Shown here piece after piece: positions 8,025 through 16,886 of a DNA stretch of 64,000 nt (the stretch's first letter is position 1; the number at the start of each line of letters is the position of its first letter). This DNA is from Actinomadura flavalba DSM 45200. GTDB taxonomy: Bacteria; Actinomycetota; Actinomycetes; Streptosporangiales; Streptosporangiaceae. The notes under the pieces are model-generated. The model saw nothing but the letters and a program-made list of their open reading frames with translations, had not been told where the DNA came from and did not search any database. The DNA lies in the NCBI RefSeq assembly GCF_000374305.1, contig NZ_KB894096.1, forward strand, positions 519,572-583,571, in the 5' to 3' direction. Both the position numbers and the translations under genes were made by a program.

Positions 8025-8108
8025 GTACACCCAGGCGCGCGGTGTGCGGACGATTCGCTTCCCGGTGGTCGGATCCACCTTGACTGCGCCAGTCGCGTTG
8101 CCGTCCAC
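8025..8108 (-). promoter_or_regulatory. ZTP (pfl) riboswitch upstream of glyA
   Basis: On the minus strand, the conserved pfl-motif blocks occur in order: GCGACTGGCG (around 8096-8087), a GGTGGATCCGACCACC hairpin (8079-8064) running into CCGGGAAGCG, a variable linker, then CGCGCCTGGGT (around 8039-8029). These match the two halves of the ZTP aptamer, whose pseudoknot joins the ACCACC..GGGA hairpin region to the 3' CGCCTGGG element. The family senses ZTP/ZMP, which builds up when 10-formyl-THF is low, and turns on genes such as glyA, folD and purH. Its place 60 bases ahead of a glyA start is the expected context. Confidence 0.9.
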
Positions 8109-8124
8109 CCTAGCGGGAACGACG

Positions 8125-8160
8125 TCGGCCCGGCATCCGGGATTCCGGACGCCGGGCCGA
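8125..8160 (-). terminator. Terminator hairpin downstream of rbpA
   Basis: A strong, almost perfect hairpin: a 10-base outer stem TCGGCCCGGC/GCCGGGCCGA and an inner CCGG/CCGG stem separated by a two-base internal mismatch, 20 bases after the rbpA stop. It separates the rbpA transcript from the glyA riboswitch leader. No T-tract, as is usual in high-GC actinobacteria. Confidence 0.75.
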
Positions 8161-8180
8161 CGTGATGTCGCGGGGAACGG

Positions 8181-8555
8181 TCAGCCGCGGGCCGCCGCCT
8201 CCATCGCCTTCTTCACCGCGGCGCGCTTCTGCCGCAGCTTGGCCAGGGCCTCTTCCAGGATGGCCTCGCCGTCGGCGTCGCTGCGCCGCTCCTTCACGTA
8301 CGCGAGGTGCGTCTTGTAGGGCTCGGTCTTCGGCGGCGCCGGGGGGTTGTCCTTGTCCTGCCCGGCGGGGAACCCGCAGCGCGGGCAGTCCCACGTGTCG
8401 GGCACCGCGACGTCCGTCGCGAAGCTCGGCCGGGTCTCGTGCCGGTTGGCGCAGTAGAAGGTCACCCAGACGCGGGGCGCCGCGTCCCCGCGCTCGGCCT
8501 CTCCCATCGGGCCGGCCCCGACGCGGCTGCCCCGAATCGCGTTGCCACTACCCAC
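8181..8555 (-). CDS. rbpA: RNA polymerase-binding protein RbpA
   Basis: A 124-residue actinobacterial transcription factor that binds RNA polymerase and group 1/2 sigma factors and stabilises the open complex. The N-terminal tail contains AIRGSRVGAGPMGEAERG (the promoter-contacting tail and basic linker in known structures). A small zinc-ribbon-like core follows, with Cys in FYCANRHE and the pair in CPRCG. The C-terminal sigma-interaction domain (PYKTHLAYVKERRS) ends the protein. Length and motif order match the family. The gene lies 89 bases downstream of secG on the same strand. Confidence 0.95.
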   Translation of the reverse strand: MGSGNAIRGSRVGAGPMGEAERGDAAPRVWVTFYCANRHETRPSFATDVAVPDTWDCPRCGFPAGQDKDNPPAPPKTEPYKTHLAYVKERRSDADGEAILEEALAKLRQKRAAVKKAMEAAARG

Positions 8556-8644
8556 GGACTACTCCTCGCTCAGTATGCCGCGACCTGCCCGGGACGTCCC
8601 GGGCCGTTGCCGCGGCGGTTCGTACGTCGTCTACCGGTGGCCCG

Positions 8645-8887
8645 CTACTCGACGCCCTGGCCCTTGAACAGCAGACCGAGGACGATGATCGACGCGAACC
8701 AGACCACGCCGACGCCGACGGTCAGCCGGTCCAGGTTGCGCTCCACGACCGAAGAACCGCCGAGCGACGACGAGACGCCGCCGCCGAACATGTCCGACAG
8801 TCCGCCGCCCTTGCCCTTGTGCATCAGGACGAGGACGATCATCAACAGGCTCGTGACGATGAGCACGATGGACGATGCGATGATCAC
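8645..8887 (-). CDS. secG: Preprotein translocase subunit SecG
   Basis: An 80-residue membrane protein of the SecYEG translocon. It has two transmembrane helices (about residues 3-22 and 55-75) joined by a cytoplasmic loop rich in Gly and Ser (KGKGGGLSDMFGGG), typical of SecG. The start is GTG at 8887. The gene follows tpiA on the same strand, the classical gap-pgk-tpi-secG order of actinobacteria. The 161-base gap to tpiA may carry its own promoter; an inverted repeat CGTAC-N5-GTACG lies near 8981. Confidence 0.93.
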   Translation of the reverse strand: MIIASSIVLIVTSLLMIVLVLMHKGKGGGLSDMFGGGVSSSLGGSSVVERNLDRLTVGVGVVWFASIIVLGLLFKGQGVE

Positions 8888-9048
8888 AGTTCAGCGCCTT
8901 CTTCGGGCCCGCTCGCGCGGGACGTTCTCTGGATGCCGGGTCGATGGGGCCGGGCCGGGCGTTTACCCGTCACGTACGAAGGGTACGACGAACCGGCGTG
9001 CGGTTCGGCAAGAACCCCCGGTCCGCGACCGAATTGATCGAAAAACGA

Positions 9049-9840
9049 TCAGGCGGGCAGGTCACGATACCGGCAGATCTTGACGAACTCCCCCGCGTCG
9101 AGACTGGCACCACCCACCAGCGCCCCGTCCACGTCGGCCTGCGCCATGATCGCCGCGATGTTGCCGCCCTTGACCGAACCGCCGTACAGCACGCGGACCT
9201 TCTCGGCCACGTCGGCGTCGTACAGCTCGGCGACGCGGCCGCGCACCGCCGCGCACACCTCCTGCGCGTCCTGCGGGGTGGCGGTCTTGCCGGTGCCGAT
9301 CGCCCACACCGGCTCGTAGGCGATGACCAGGCCCGCGACCTGCTCGGCGGTCAGCCCGGACAGCGCGCCGTCCACCTGTTTGACGCAGTGCTCGATCTGG
9401 CCGCCCGCCTCGCGGACCTCCAGCCGCTCCCCCACGCAGACGATCGGCGTGATGTTCTGGCCGAGCGCCGCCTTGGCCTTGGCGTTGACGAGCGTGTCGT
9501 CCTCGGCGTGGTACTCGCGGCGCTCGGAGTGCCCGACCGTGACGTACCGGCACCCGAGCTTGGCGAGCATCGACGCGGCGACCTCGCCGGTGTAGGCGCC
9601 CGACGCGTGCGCGGACACGTCCTGCGCGCCGTACACGATCTTGAGCTTGTCGGCGTCGACGCAGGTCTGCACCGAGCGGATGTCGGTGAAGGGCGGCAGC
9701 ACCGCGACGTCCACGGACTCGAAGTCGTCCTTCTTCAGGCCGAAGGCGAGCTTCTGGACGAGCGCGATGGCCTCCAGGTGGTTGTTGTTCATCTTCCAGT
9801 TGCCCGCCATGAGCGGCTTGCGCGCCGGGGTGGGAGCCAT
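9049..9840 (-). CDS. tpiA: Triosephosphate isomerase
   Basis: Glycolytic TIM-barrel enzyme interconverting dihydroxyacetone phosphate and glyceraldehyde 3-phosphate, 263 residues. Catalytic elements are all visible: the N-terminal lysine in GNWKMN, the electrophilic His in GHSERR (about residue 102), the catalytic Glu in IAYEPVWAIGTG (about residue 177), and the phosphate-binding GGSVKGGN near residue 220. Only 3 bases separate it from the pgk stop, so it is translated as part of the gap-pgk-tpiA operon. Confidence 0.97.
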   Translation of the reverse strand: MAPTPARKPLMAGNWKMNNNHLEAIALVQKLAFGLKKDDFESVDVAVLPPFTDIRSVQTCVDADKLKIVYGAQDVSAHASGAYTGEVAASMLAKLGCRYVTVGHSERREYHAEDDTLVNAKAKAALGQNITPIVCVGERLEVREAGGQIEHCVKQVDGALSGLTAEQVAGLVIAYEPVWAIGTGKTATPQDAQEVCAAVRGRVAELYDADVAEKVRVLYGGSVKGGNIAAIMAQADVDGALVGGASLDAGEFVKICRYRDLPA

Positions 9841-9843
9841 GCG

Positions 9844-11037
9844 TCAGTCCTCCAGAGCCTGGAGACCGGGCAGCGTCTTGCCCTCGAGGTATTCGAGGCT
9901 GGCGCCGCCGCCGGTCGAGATGTGAGAGAAGGCGTTCTCGTCGAAGCCGAGCGTGCGGACCGCGGCGGCCGAGTCGCCGCCGCCGACGACGGTGAACGCG
10001 CCGGAGTCGATGAGGCCCTGCGCGACGGCGCGGGTGCCGTTCGCGTACGGGGCCAGCTCGAACACGCCCATCGGGCCGTTCCAGAACACCGTGCGGGCGT
10101 CGGCCAGGCGCTCGGCGAACAGCTTGCCGGACTCGGGGCCGATGTCCAGGCCGAGGCGGTCGGCCGGGATGGCGTCGGCGGCGACCACGTCGTGCTCGGC
10201 GTCGGCCGAGAACGCGGTGGCGGCGACGACGTCGACCGGCAGCACGAACTCCACGCCGTTCTCCTCCGCGCGCGCCAGGTAGGCGCGGACGGTGTCGAGC
10301 TGGTCCTCCTCCAGGAGGCTCTTGCCGACCTCGTGGCCCTGGGCCTTGAGGAACGTGAACACCATGCCGCCGCCGATGAGGATGCGGTCGGCCTTGCCGA
10401 GCAGGTTGTCGATCACGCCGAGCTTGTCGGACACCTTGGAGCCGCCGAGGACGACGGCGTAGGGGCGCTCGACGTCGTCGGTGAGGCGGCGCAGCACGCC
10501 GACCTCGGTGGCGATGAGGCCGCCCGCGGCGTGCGGCAGCCGGGCCGGGACGTCGAAGACGCTGGCGTGCTTGCGGTGCACGGCGCCGAAGCCGTCGCCG
10601 ACGTAGGCGTCGGCCAGGGCGGCGAGGCGGTCGGCGAACGCGCCGCGCTCGGCGTCGTCCTTGCTGGTCTCGCCCGGCTCGAAGCGCAGGTTCTCCAGCA
10701 GCGCGACCTGACCGTCGGCCAGGCCGTCCACGGTGGCGCGGGCGGACTCGCCGGCGGTGTCGGCGGCGAACGCCACCTCGGTGCCGAGCAGTTCGCCGAG
10801 GCGGGCCGCGACCGGCGCCAGCGAGAACTCGGGCTTGGCCTCGCCCTTGGGGCGGCCGAGGTGGGCGCAGACGACGACGCGGGCGCCGCGCTCGCGCAGC
10901 GCCTCGATGGTGGGCAGGCTCGCCCGGATACGGCCGTCGTCGGTGATCTTCCCGTCGTCCAGCGGGACGTTCAGGTCGGAGCGGACCAGCACCCGCTTCC
11001 CGGCGAGGTCGAGATCGTCGATGGTGCGCATCGGCAT
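9844..11037 (-). CDS. pgk: Phosphoglycerate kinase
   Basis: Transfers phosphate from 1,3-bisphosphoglycerate to ADP in glycolysis; 397 residues, normal for the family. Seen are the N-terminal RSDLNVPL substrate motif, the arginine-containing LLENLRFEPGE, GGSKVSDKLGVIDNL at the hinge, NGPMGVFE, and the nucleotide-binding GGGDSAAA. The longest open frame runs back through gap as a shadow. I place the start at the ATG at 11037 behind AGGAG, with the in-frame ATG at 11031 as the alternative. It sits between gap (68 bases upstream) and tpiA. Confidence 0.95.
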   Translation of the reverse strand: MPMRTIDDLDLAGKRVLVRSDLNVPLDDGKITDDGRIRASLPTIEALRERGARVVVCAHLGRPKGEAKPEFSLAPVAARLGELLGTEVAFAADTAGESARATVDGLADGQVALLENLRFEPGETSKDDAERGAFADRLAALADAYVGDGFGAVHRKHASVFDVPARLPHAAGGLIATEVGVLRRLTDDVERPYAVVLGGSKVSDKLGVIDNLLGKADRILIGGGMVFTFLKAQGHEVGKSLLEEDQLDTVRAYLARAEENGVEFVLPVDVVAATAFSADAEHDVVAADAIPADRLGLDIGPESGKLFAERLADARTVFWNGPMGVFELAPYANGTRAVAQGLIDSGAFTVVGGGDSAAAVRTLGFDENAFSHISTGGGASLEYLEGKTLPGLQALED

Positions 11038-11105
11038 GCGGACTCCTGTCGGATACACGGCCGCCGTGGCCGCGCGGTGCGCGCGGCCACGGCGGATGCG
11101 GGAGG

Positions 11106-12104
<999 letters not shown>

Positions 12105-12488
12105 GGAACGGCTCTCCTCATACGTCGTCTCGCCCTGGGCGGGCCCGGGGCGTCATCGGTGCTGCCGGGGTGCTCCCCACGCCCGATCCTATCGAATGCG
12201 GGGCTCGCCGCCCGACACCGGCGGCGTGGGATTCGGGGGTGAGGCCGACTCCCCCACCTGGGGGATTCGGGCGCCCGGCGGCGGGGTCTAGACCTCTGTG
12301 TCTAGACCAATCCCGCGGTCGTCCCGCGTGGCGGCGGGCGCGCCGGGCGGAGACGGGGCCCGTCGTCCGTTTCGTTCCCCTGAGTGCCTTTCGCCGAGGC
12401 GCCGCCGATGGGACGTAACGTGGCGCCGATCACGCCGGACAGTCCGGGCGCCTCGGAAGGGAACGTCCGAAACCCCTACACTTCGGCT
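12105..12488. other. 384-base divergent intergenic region between gap and the membrane-protein operon
   Basis: No open frame with coding character was found. The region holds a possible minus-strand -10 for gap (TAGGAT, 12186-12191), a CCCCCA-CC-TGGGGG palindrome (12251-12264), and the perfect hairpin listed separately at 12285-12308. At the right end TACACT (12477-12482) stands 6 bases before the ATG at 12489, without a Shine-Dalgarno sequence, which suggests leaderless transcription of the downstream operon. Confidence 0.5.
12285..12308. repeat. Perfect inverted repeat with two CTAG cores
   Basis: GGTCTAGAC-N6-GTCTAGACC: 9-base perfect arms in which each arm also contains the self-complementary TCTAGA. 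It lies in the gap/membrane-operon divergent spacer. It could be an operator for a dimeric regulator or the terminator of a small leader. CTAG is rare in most bacterial genomes, which makes the pair stand out. Confidence 0.55.
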
Positions 12489-13181
12489 ATGCGCCGCGGT
12501 CTCCTCCTCCCGCTCCTGCTCCCGGCACTGCTGCTGCCCGGCGCCGCGCCCGCGCTCGCCGACGACGACGCCTACCCCGTCACCCCCTCCACGCGCGCCG
12601 ACCGGATCGCGTCCCTGTGGAAACGGGACCGCGTCGTCGTCACCGACCACGCGCCGCGCTCGCTGCCGCCCGACGCCAAGGCCCGCATCACCGCCGCGAC
12701 CGAGAAGCTCGGCGCGCCGGTGTACGTCGCCGTCGAACCCCGGCTGCGGGCCGTCCTGGACGCCCGCGCGCTCCTCCCGCTGCTGCGCGACCGCATGAAC
12801 GGCGACGGGGTCTACATCGTCCTGGAGGCGAGCGGCTCGCTCGGCGAGGCGCTCGTCGCCGGGAGCGCCACCGCCGTGATCCCCGAGAAGGCGTGGCGGA
12901 CCGCCGACTTCGAGCTGGCGTCCGGGGTGGGCGCCGTCGCCGTCGTCGAGCGGTTCGCCGAGGTCGTCCGGTCCGGGAACGTCGAGGCCCGCTACCGCGC
13001 CGCGGTGGAGGCCGAGCGCCCCAAGTCCGCCACCCGCAAGCGCCTCGACGCCTACGAACGGGCCCGCTCGGAGGAGTCCGCCGTCCAGTGGACCGCCTTC
13101 GGCGCCGGGACCGCCGCGAGCGCCGGAGCCGTTCTGCTGTTCGCGTTCCTGCGCCGCCGCACCCGCCGGACGAGACGATGA
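12489..13181 (+). CDS. Secreted or membrane-anchored protein, first of a three-gene paralogous operon
   Basis: A 230-residue protein with a cleavable-looking signal peptide (about residues 1-24, ending PALA), an extracytoplasmic domain (25-195) and a C-terminal transmembrane helix (about 203-222) followed by an Arg-rich tail. The domain begins with a predicted helix-strand unit (LPPDAKARITAATEKLGAPVYVAVEP) and a DRMNGDGVYIVLE strand, both shared in outline with the next two genes. The pattern is vaguely TPM-like, as in thylakoid or bacterial TPM domains, but I cannot assign a family. The ATG at 12489 was chosen because the signal peptide starts there and TACACT lies just upstream. The stop overlaps the next start (ATGA). 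Confidence 0.7.
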   Translation: MRRGLLLPLLLPALLLPGAAPALADDDAYPVTPSTRADRIASLWKRDRVVVTDHAPRSLPPDAKARITAATEKLGAPVYVAVEPRLRAVLDARALLPLLRDRMNGDGVYIVLEASGSLGEALVAGSATAVIPEKAWRTADFELASGVGAVAVVERFAEVVRSGNVEARYRAAVEAERPKSATRKRLDAYERARSEESAVQWTAFGAGTAASAGAVLLFAFLRRRTRRTRR

Positions 13182-14455
13182 CCCGTCCCCGGACGCCGCC
13201 GCTCGCGCGCCGCATCGACGCCGTCCTCGCCGCCGCGCTGCTCACTGTTCTCGTCGCCGTGCTCGCATCGGTCACGGCCGCCCGCGCGCACGCCGAGCCC
13301 ATGCCCCCGCACGCGTACCAGCGGCTCGACCGGGTCGGCGCCGCGCTCGCCAAGGACCCGCTGTTCGTCGACCCGGACCTCGCGCCGCTGCTCGGCCGAG
13401 CCGACCGGGAACGCGTCCGGGCCGCCATGACGGCAGCCACGGCCGCCACCGGGGCGCCCGTCCGCGTCGTCGTGCTGCCCAACCCGACGGACTCCGAGTC
13501 CCGCGGCGACGACGACGTGTTCCTCCAGATGCTGCACGAGCGGACCGGCCGGGACGCCTACCACGTGCTCGTGACCGACCGCGGCTACATCACCGCCGCC
13601 GCCTACGGCGTCCCCGGCGTCCGCTACGGCGGCTACGACGACGGCTTCCCTCCCGACACCTCCGCCCCGGCCGCGCAGCTCACCGAGCGGATCGTCCACC
13701 AGCTCGACGGCTACCGCCTCGGCGCCCGCCGCGACCGCGCCGTCACACCCCGCGTGCGCACCCCCGCGCCGTGGAACGAGGAGGATCGCCCGCTGCGCAG
13801 CCGCGACGACGGCCCCGAGATCGCCGCGCCCCTGCTCACCGGCCTGCTGCTCGCCGGGCCGCTGCTCGGGCTCCTCCTGCTCGGCGTCCCGCCGCTGGCA
13901 CGCGCCCTCGGCGCGCGCCGCCGCCGCGCCACCGGGCGGGACGCGCCGCTGCGCGCCACCCCGCGCCACCTGAGCCGCACCGCCGCCCGCGAGATCGACG
14001 GCCTGCGCGGCGACCTCGCCGCCGCCGACGGCAACCCCGGCGAGGCGTTCGCCGGGGCCGCCTACGACGCCGCGCACCTGCTGCTGGAGGACGTCACCCG
14101 CTCCGGCGGCGCCGAACGCTCCGGCGACCTGCTCACCGCGCTCGTCCTGGCCCGCCGGGGCCGCCGCGCCCTCGCCGACCGCGACGCGCGGCCCGCGACG
14201 CCCTGCTTCATCAACCCGCTGCACGGCCCGTCCGCGCGCAAGCGCCCGATCCCGGGCCGGGGCGCGTCCCGCCGCGTCTGCGGCGCCTGCGCCGACGCGC
14301 CGCGCGGCGCCCTCGCCGGACGCTACCTGCGCGTCCACGACGACCGGGGTCGCTTCGTCCGGCACGACGACCTCGGCGGGCTGTGGGCCGCCACCGGCCA
14401 CGGCACCCGGCACGACCCCGCCCCGCGCATCCTGGAGCATCTCGGTGTGGACTGA
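13178..14455 (+). CDS. Membrane protein with CxNPLHG...CxxC domain, second of three paralogues
   Basis: A 425-residue protein. It has an N-terminal signal or anchor helix (about residues 12-33, ARAHA), an extracytoplasmic domain with a VDPDLAPLLGRADRERVRAA helix and an APVRVVVLPNPTD strand, then HERTGRDAYHVLVTD. A strong transmembrane helix sits at about 215-240, followed by a cytoplasmic domain. Near the C-terminus a motif CFINPLHG is followed about 25 residues later by CGAC, a possible Cys/His metal site. The same motif pair occurs in the next gene. Start and stop overlap both neighbours, so this is a tightly coupled operon. Function unknown. Confidence 0.7.
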   Translation: MTRPRTPPLARRIDAVLAAALLTVLVAVLASVTAARAHAEPMPPHAYQRLDRVGAALAKDPLFVDPDLAPLLGRADRERVRAAMTAATAATGAPVRVVVLPNPTDSESRGDDDVFLQMLHERTGRDAYHVLVTDRGYITAAAYGVPGVRYGGYDDGFPPDTSAPAAQLTERIVHQLDGYRLGARRDRAVTPRVRTPAPWNEEDRPLRSRDDGPEIAAPLLTGLLLAGPLLGLLLLGVPPLARALGARRRRATGRDAPLRATPRHLSRTAAREIDGLRGDLAAADGNPGEAFAGAAYDAAHLLLEDVTRSGGAERSGDLLTALVLARRGRRALADRDARPATPCFINPLHGPSARKRPIPGRGASRRVCGACADAPRGALAGRYLRVHDDRGRFVRHDDLGGLWAATGHGTRHDPAPRILEHLGVD

Positions 14456-15668
14456 ACCCTCCCCCGGCGAGCGGCTCGCCGCCGCGCTGCGCCGCTCCCC
14501 CGTCCACGTCGACCCGTCGCTGGCGGCGGCGCTGCCCGCCGCCGACCGCGCCCGGCTGCTCGCCAAGATGCGCGCCGCGCCCGTGCCCGTCTACGTCGTC
14601 GTGGTGCCGCTCATCACCGGCGGCACCTGGTCCGACGCCCGCGAGATGCTGGAGGTCGTGCACGACCGCCTCGGCCGCGACGGCGTCTACGTCACCGCCG
14701 GGGGCGACCTCAACCGGCTCACCGCCCGGCAGTGGGGCGGCGGCGCCGACCCCTACGGCGACGGCGGACGGCACGCGCGCAAGGCCGCCAACGCGATCGG
14801 CCTCGATCCGGCGCTGCGCAAGGCCCCGCCCGGCACCCTGCTCGACCGCTTCCTCGACCTGATCATCGCGGGCACCGGGGAGCAGGAGTACAAGCGGCAG
14901 TCCGCCGACCTGGAACGGCGCGTCAGGTCCCGGTCCGCGTCGCCGATCCCCGGCGCACGCGGCGACGACTCGGCCTGGCCGGTCGTGGGCGGCGCCGCCG
15001 GGCTCGCCGTCGCCGGTGTCGCGGGCCTGCTGCTGTGGCGGCACCGCCGGATGCGGGTCGCCCGCCCGGCGGGCAGCGCGCTGCTGCTGCCCCGGACCGT
15101 GTTCACCACCGCCGGGCACGCCTCGCAGGAGGAGCTGCGCGCGCAGGCGTCCCGCGAGGTCGTCGCGTTCGGCGAGGCACTGGACGCCGCCGACGTCCCC
15201 GGCACCGCCGAGCGCCCCCGCGAACTGCTCACCCTCGCCCTGGACGCCTACCAGGCCGCCGGGACCACGCTCGACGCCGCGCGCGGCATGCCCGACCTCG
15301 CCGGTGTGCTCGTCCTGGTCGACCTGGGCCGCGACGCCCTCGCCTCCGCCACGTCCGTCGCGGCGGGAGGGCCGGAGATCCCGCTCGAACCGCTGTGCTT
15401 CTTCAACCCGCTGCACGGCGACGCCACCGTCCGCGTCGACTGGCGCCCCCTCGGCTCCCGCGAACGCCTCAACGTCCGCGCCTGCGCCGACTGCGCCCGC
15501 GCCGTCAAGCAGCGCCGCACCCCCGACGTCCTCCTCGACCGCACGGGCCCCGACCCGATCCCCTACTTCGAGTCCGACCCCGCCCACAGCATCTGGGCCG
15601 CCACCGGCTACGGCCAGTTCGCCACCGACCTGGTACCCCGCATCCTCCGCGGCGACCTCCACCGCTGA
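14445..15668 (+). CDS. Single-pass membrane protein with CxNPLHG...CxxC domain, third of three paralogues
   Basis: A 407-residue protein starting at GTG 14445 inside the preceding gene (11-base overlap). The N-terminal domain (VDPSLAAALPAADRARLLAK, PVYVVVVPLI, DRLGRDGVYVT) is clearly related to the two upstream genes but has no signal peptide here. One transmembrane helix lies near residues 180-202 and is followed by basic residues (RHRRMRVAR), so the C-terminal half should be cytoplasmic. That half ends in CFFNPLHG, then about 25 residues later CADC, and a final IWAATGYGQF segment shared with the second gene (LWAATGHG). If the N-terminus is outside it must cross by an N-out mechanism. Function unknown. 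Confidence 0.7.
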   Translation: MWTEPSPGERLAAALRRSPVHVDPSLAAALPAADRARLLAKMRAAPVPVYVVVVPLITGGTWSDAREMLEVVHDRLGRDGVYVTAGGDLNRLTARQWGGGADPYGDGGRHARKAANAIGLDPALRKAPPGTLLDRFLDLIIAGTGEQEYKRQSADLERRVRSRSASPIPGARGDDSAWPVVGGAAGLAVAGVAGLLLWRHRRMRVARPAGSALLLPRTVFTTAGHASQEELRAQASREVVAFGEALDAADVPGTAERPRELLTLALDAYQAAGTTLDAARGMPDLAGVLVLVDLGRDALASATSVAAGGPEIPLEPLCFFNPLHGDATVRVDWRPLGSRERLNVRACADCARAVKQRRTPDVLLDRTGPDPIPYFESDPAHSIWAATGYGQFATDLVPRILRGDLHR

Positions 15669-15790
15669 ACCCATCCCCGGAAGCCCGGAAGCCGCCGACC
15701 TCCGGGCAGAACGGCCCCGCCGTCTTCGAGAGACATCACGTCCACGGGGACACCTGGACGCGGTTTCGGATGACCGCCTTGACGTAGTAA

Positions 15791-15818
15791 GGCCGCCTCC
15801 GGGGTTTCGGAGGCGGCC
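15791..15818. terminator. Bidirectional terminator between the membrane operon and whiA
   Basis: GGCCGCCTCC-N8-GGAGGCGGCC, a perfect 10-base stem between two converging genes. It lies 123 bases after the plus-strand stop and 25 bases after the whiA stop. The rest of 15669-15842 shows nothing else. Confidence 0.75.
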
Positions 15819-15842
15819 GTGGTGCGGCGGTGCGGTGGGTGG

Positions 15843-16823
15843 TCAGGGTGAGAGCATGTCGGCGGTGAGGTTGGCCTCGGTGCCGGGGACGCCCTGGTCG
15901 CCCGCGCGCTTGTCGGCCATCGCCAGCAGACGCCTTATACGGCCGGCGATGGCGTCCTTGGTGAGCGGCGGGTCGGCGAGCTGGCCCAGCTCCTCCAGGG
16001 ACGCCTGCTTGTGCTCCAGGCGGAGGCGGCCCGCGTTCACCAGGTGCTCGGGCGCGTCGTCGCCGAGGATCTCCAGGGCGCGCGCCACGCGGGCGCCCGC
16101 CGCGACGGCCGCGCGGGCCGAGCGGCGCAGGTTCGCGTCGTCGAAGTTGGCCAGGCGGTTCGCCGTCGCGCGGACCTCGCGGCGCATCCGCCGCTCCTCC
16201 CAGGCCAGCACGCTGTCGTGCGCGCCGAGGCGGGTGAGCAGCGCGCTGATCGCGTCGCCGTCGCGCACGACGACGCGGTCGACGCCGCGCACCTCGCGGG
16301 CCTTGGCGTGGATCTTCAGGCGGCGGGCCGCGCCGACGAGCGCCAGCGCCGCCTCCGGACCCGGGCAGGTGACCTCCAGCGACATCGACCGGCCCGGCTC
16401 GGTCAGCGAACCGTGCGCCAGGAACGCCCCCCGCCACGCCGACTCGGCGTCGCACGCCGCCCCCGCCACCACGTGCCGGGGCAGCCCCCGCACCGGACGG
16501 CCGTTGTTGTCGATCAGACCGGTCTGCCGGGCGAGGGACTCACCGTCGCGGAAGACCCGCACCACGTAGCGGTTGCCCTTGCGCAACCCGCTCGGCGCCA
16601 GCACCACGACCTCGGAGGTGTGGCCGAACACCTCGACGATGTCCTTGCGCAGCCGGCGCGCCGCCACCCCGGTGTCGATCTCCGCCTCGACCACGATCCG
16701 CCCGCTGACCAGATGCAGGCCGCCCGCGAACCGCAGCAGCGTCGAGACCTCCGCCTTGCGGCAGCAGGGCCGCAACACCGTGAGCCTGCTCAGCTCGTCC
16801 TTCACCACGCCGGTCATCGCCAT
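15843..16823 (-). CDS. whiA: Sporulation and cell-division regulator WhiA
   Basis: A 326-residue DNA-binding protein that combines a degenerate LAGLIDADG homing-endonuclease-like fold (about residues 1-210) with a C-terminal helix-turn-helix (about 235-320: HLVNAGRLRLEHKQASLEELGQ, then TKDAIAGRIRRLLAMA). In sporulating actinobacteria it works with WhiB to start sporulation septation and is nearly universal in Gram-positives. The family start MAMTG maps to 16823; 18 upstream codons of the open frame lack family similarity. It closes the uvrC-rapZ-yvcK-whiA minus-strand operon, 63 bases after yvcK. Confidence 0.95.
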   Translation of the reverse strand: MAMTGVVKDELSRLTVLRPCCRKAEVSTLLRFAGGLHLVSGRIVVEAEIDTGVAARRLRKDIVEVFGHTSEVVVLAPSGLRKGNRYVVRVFRDGESLARQTGLIDNNGRPVRGLPRHVVAGAACDAESAWRGAFLAHGSLTEPGRSMSLEVTCPGPEAALALVGAARRLKIHAKAREVRGVDRVVVRDGDAISALLTRLGAHDSVLAWEERRMRREVRATANRLANFDDANLRRSARAAVAAGARVARALEILGDDAPEHLVNAGRLRLEHKQASLEELGQLADPPLTKDAIAGRIRRLLAMADKRAGDQGVPGTEANLTADMLSP

Positions 16824-16886
16824 AGATGAACCCTCTCCCCCTATCGGACTCCCGGTCAGTCTGGCCGATGACGGCACCGCCGGGCG

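Noticed and set aside
7965..8108. 48-residue N-terminal extension of GlyA
   Set aside because: The DNA matches the ZTP riboswitch; the family start and ribosome-binding site are at 7964.
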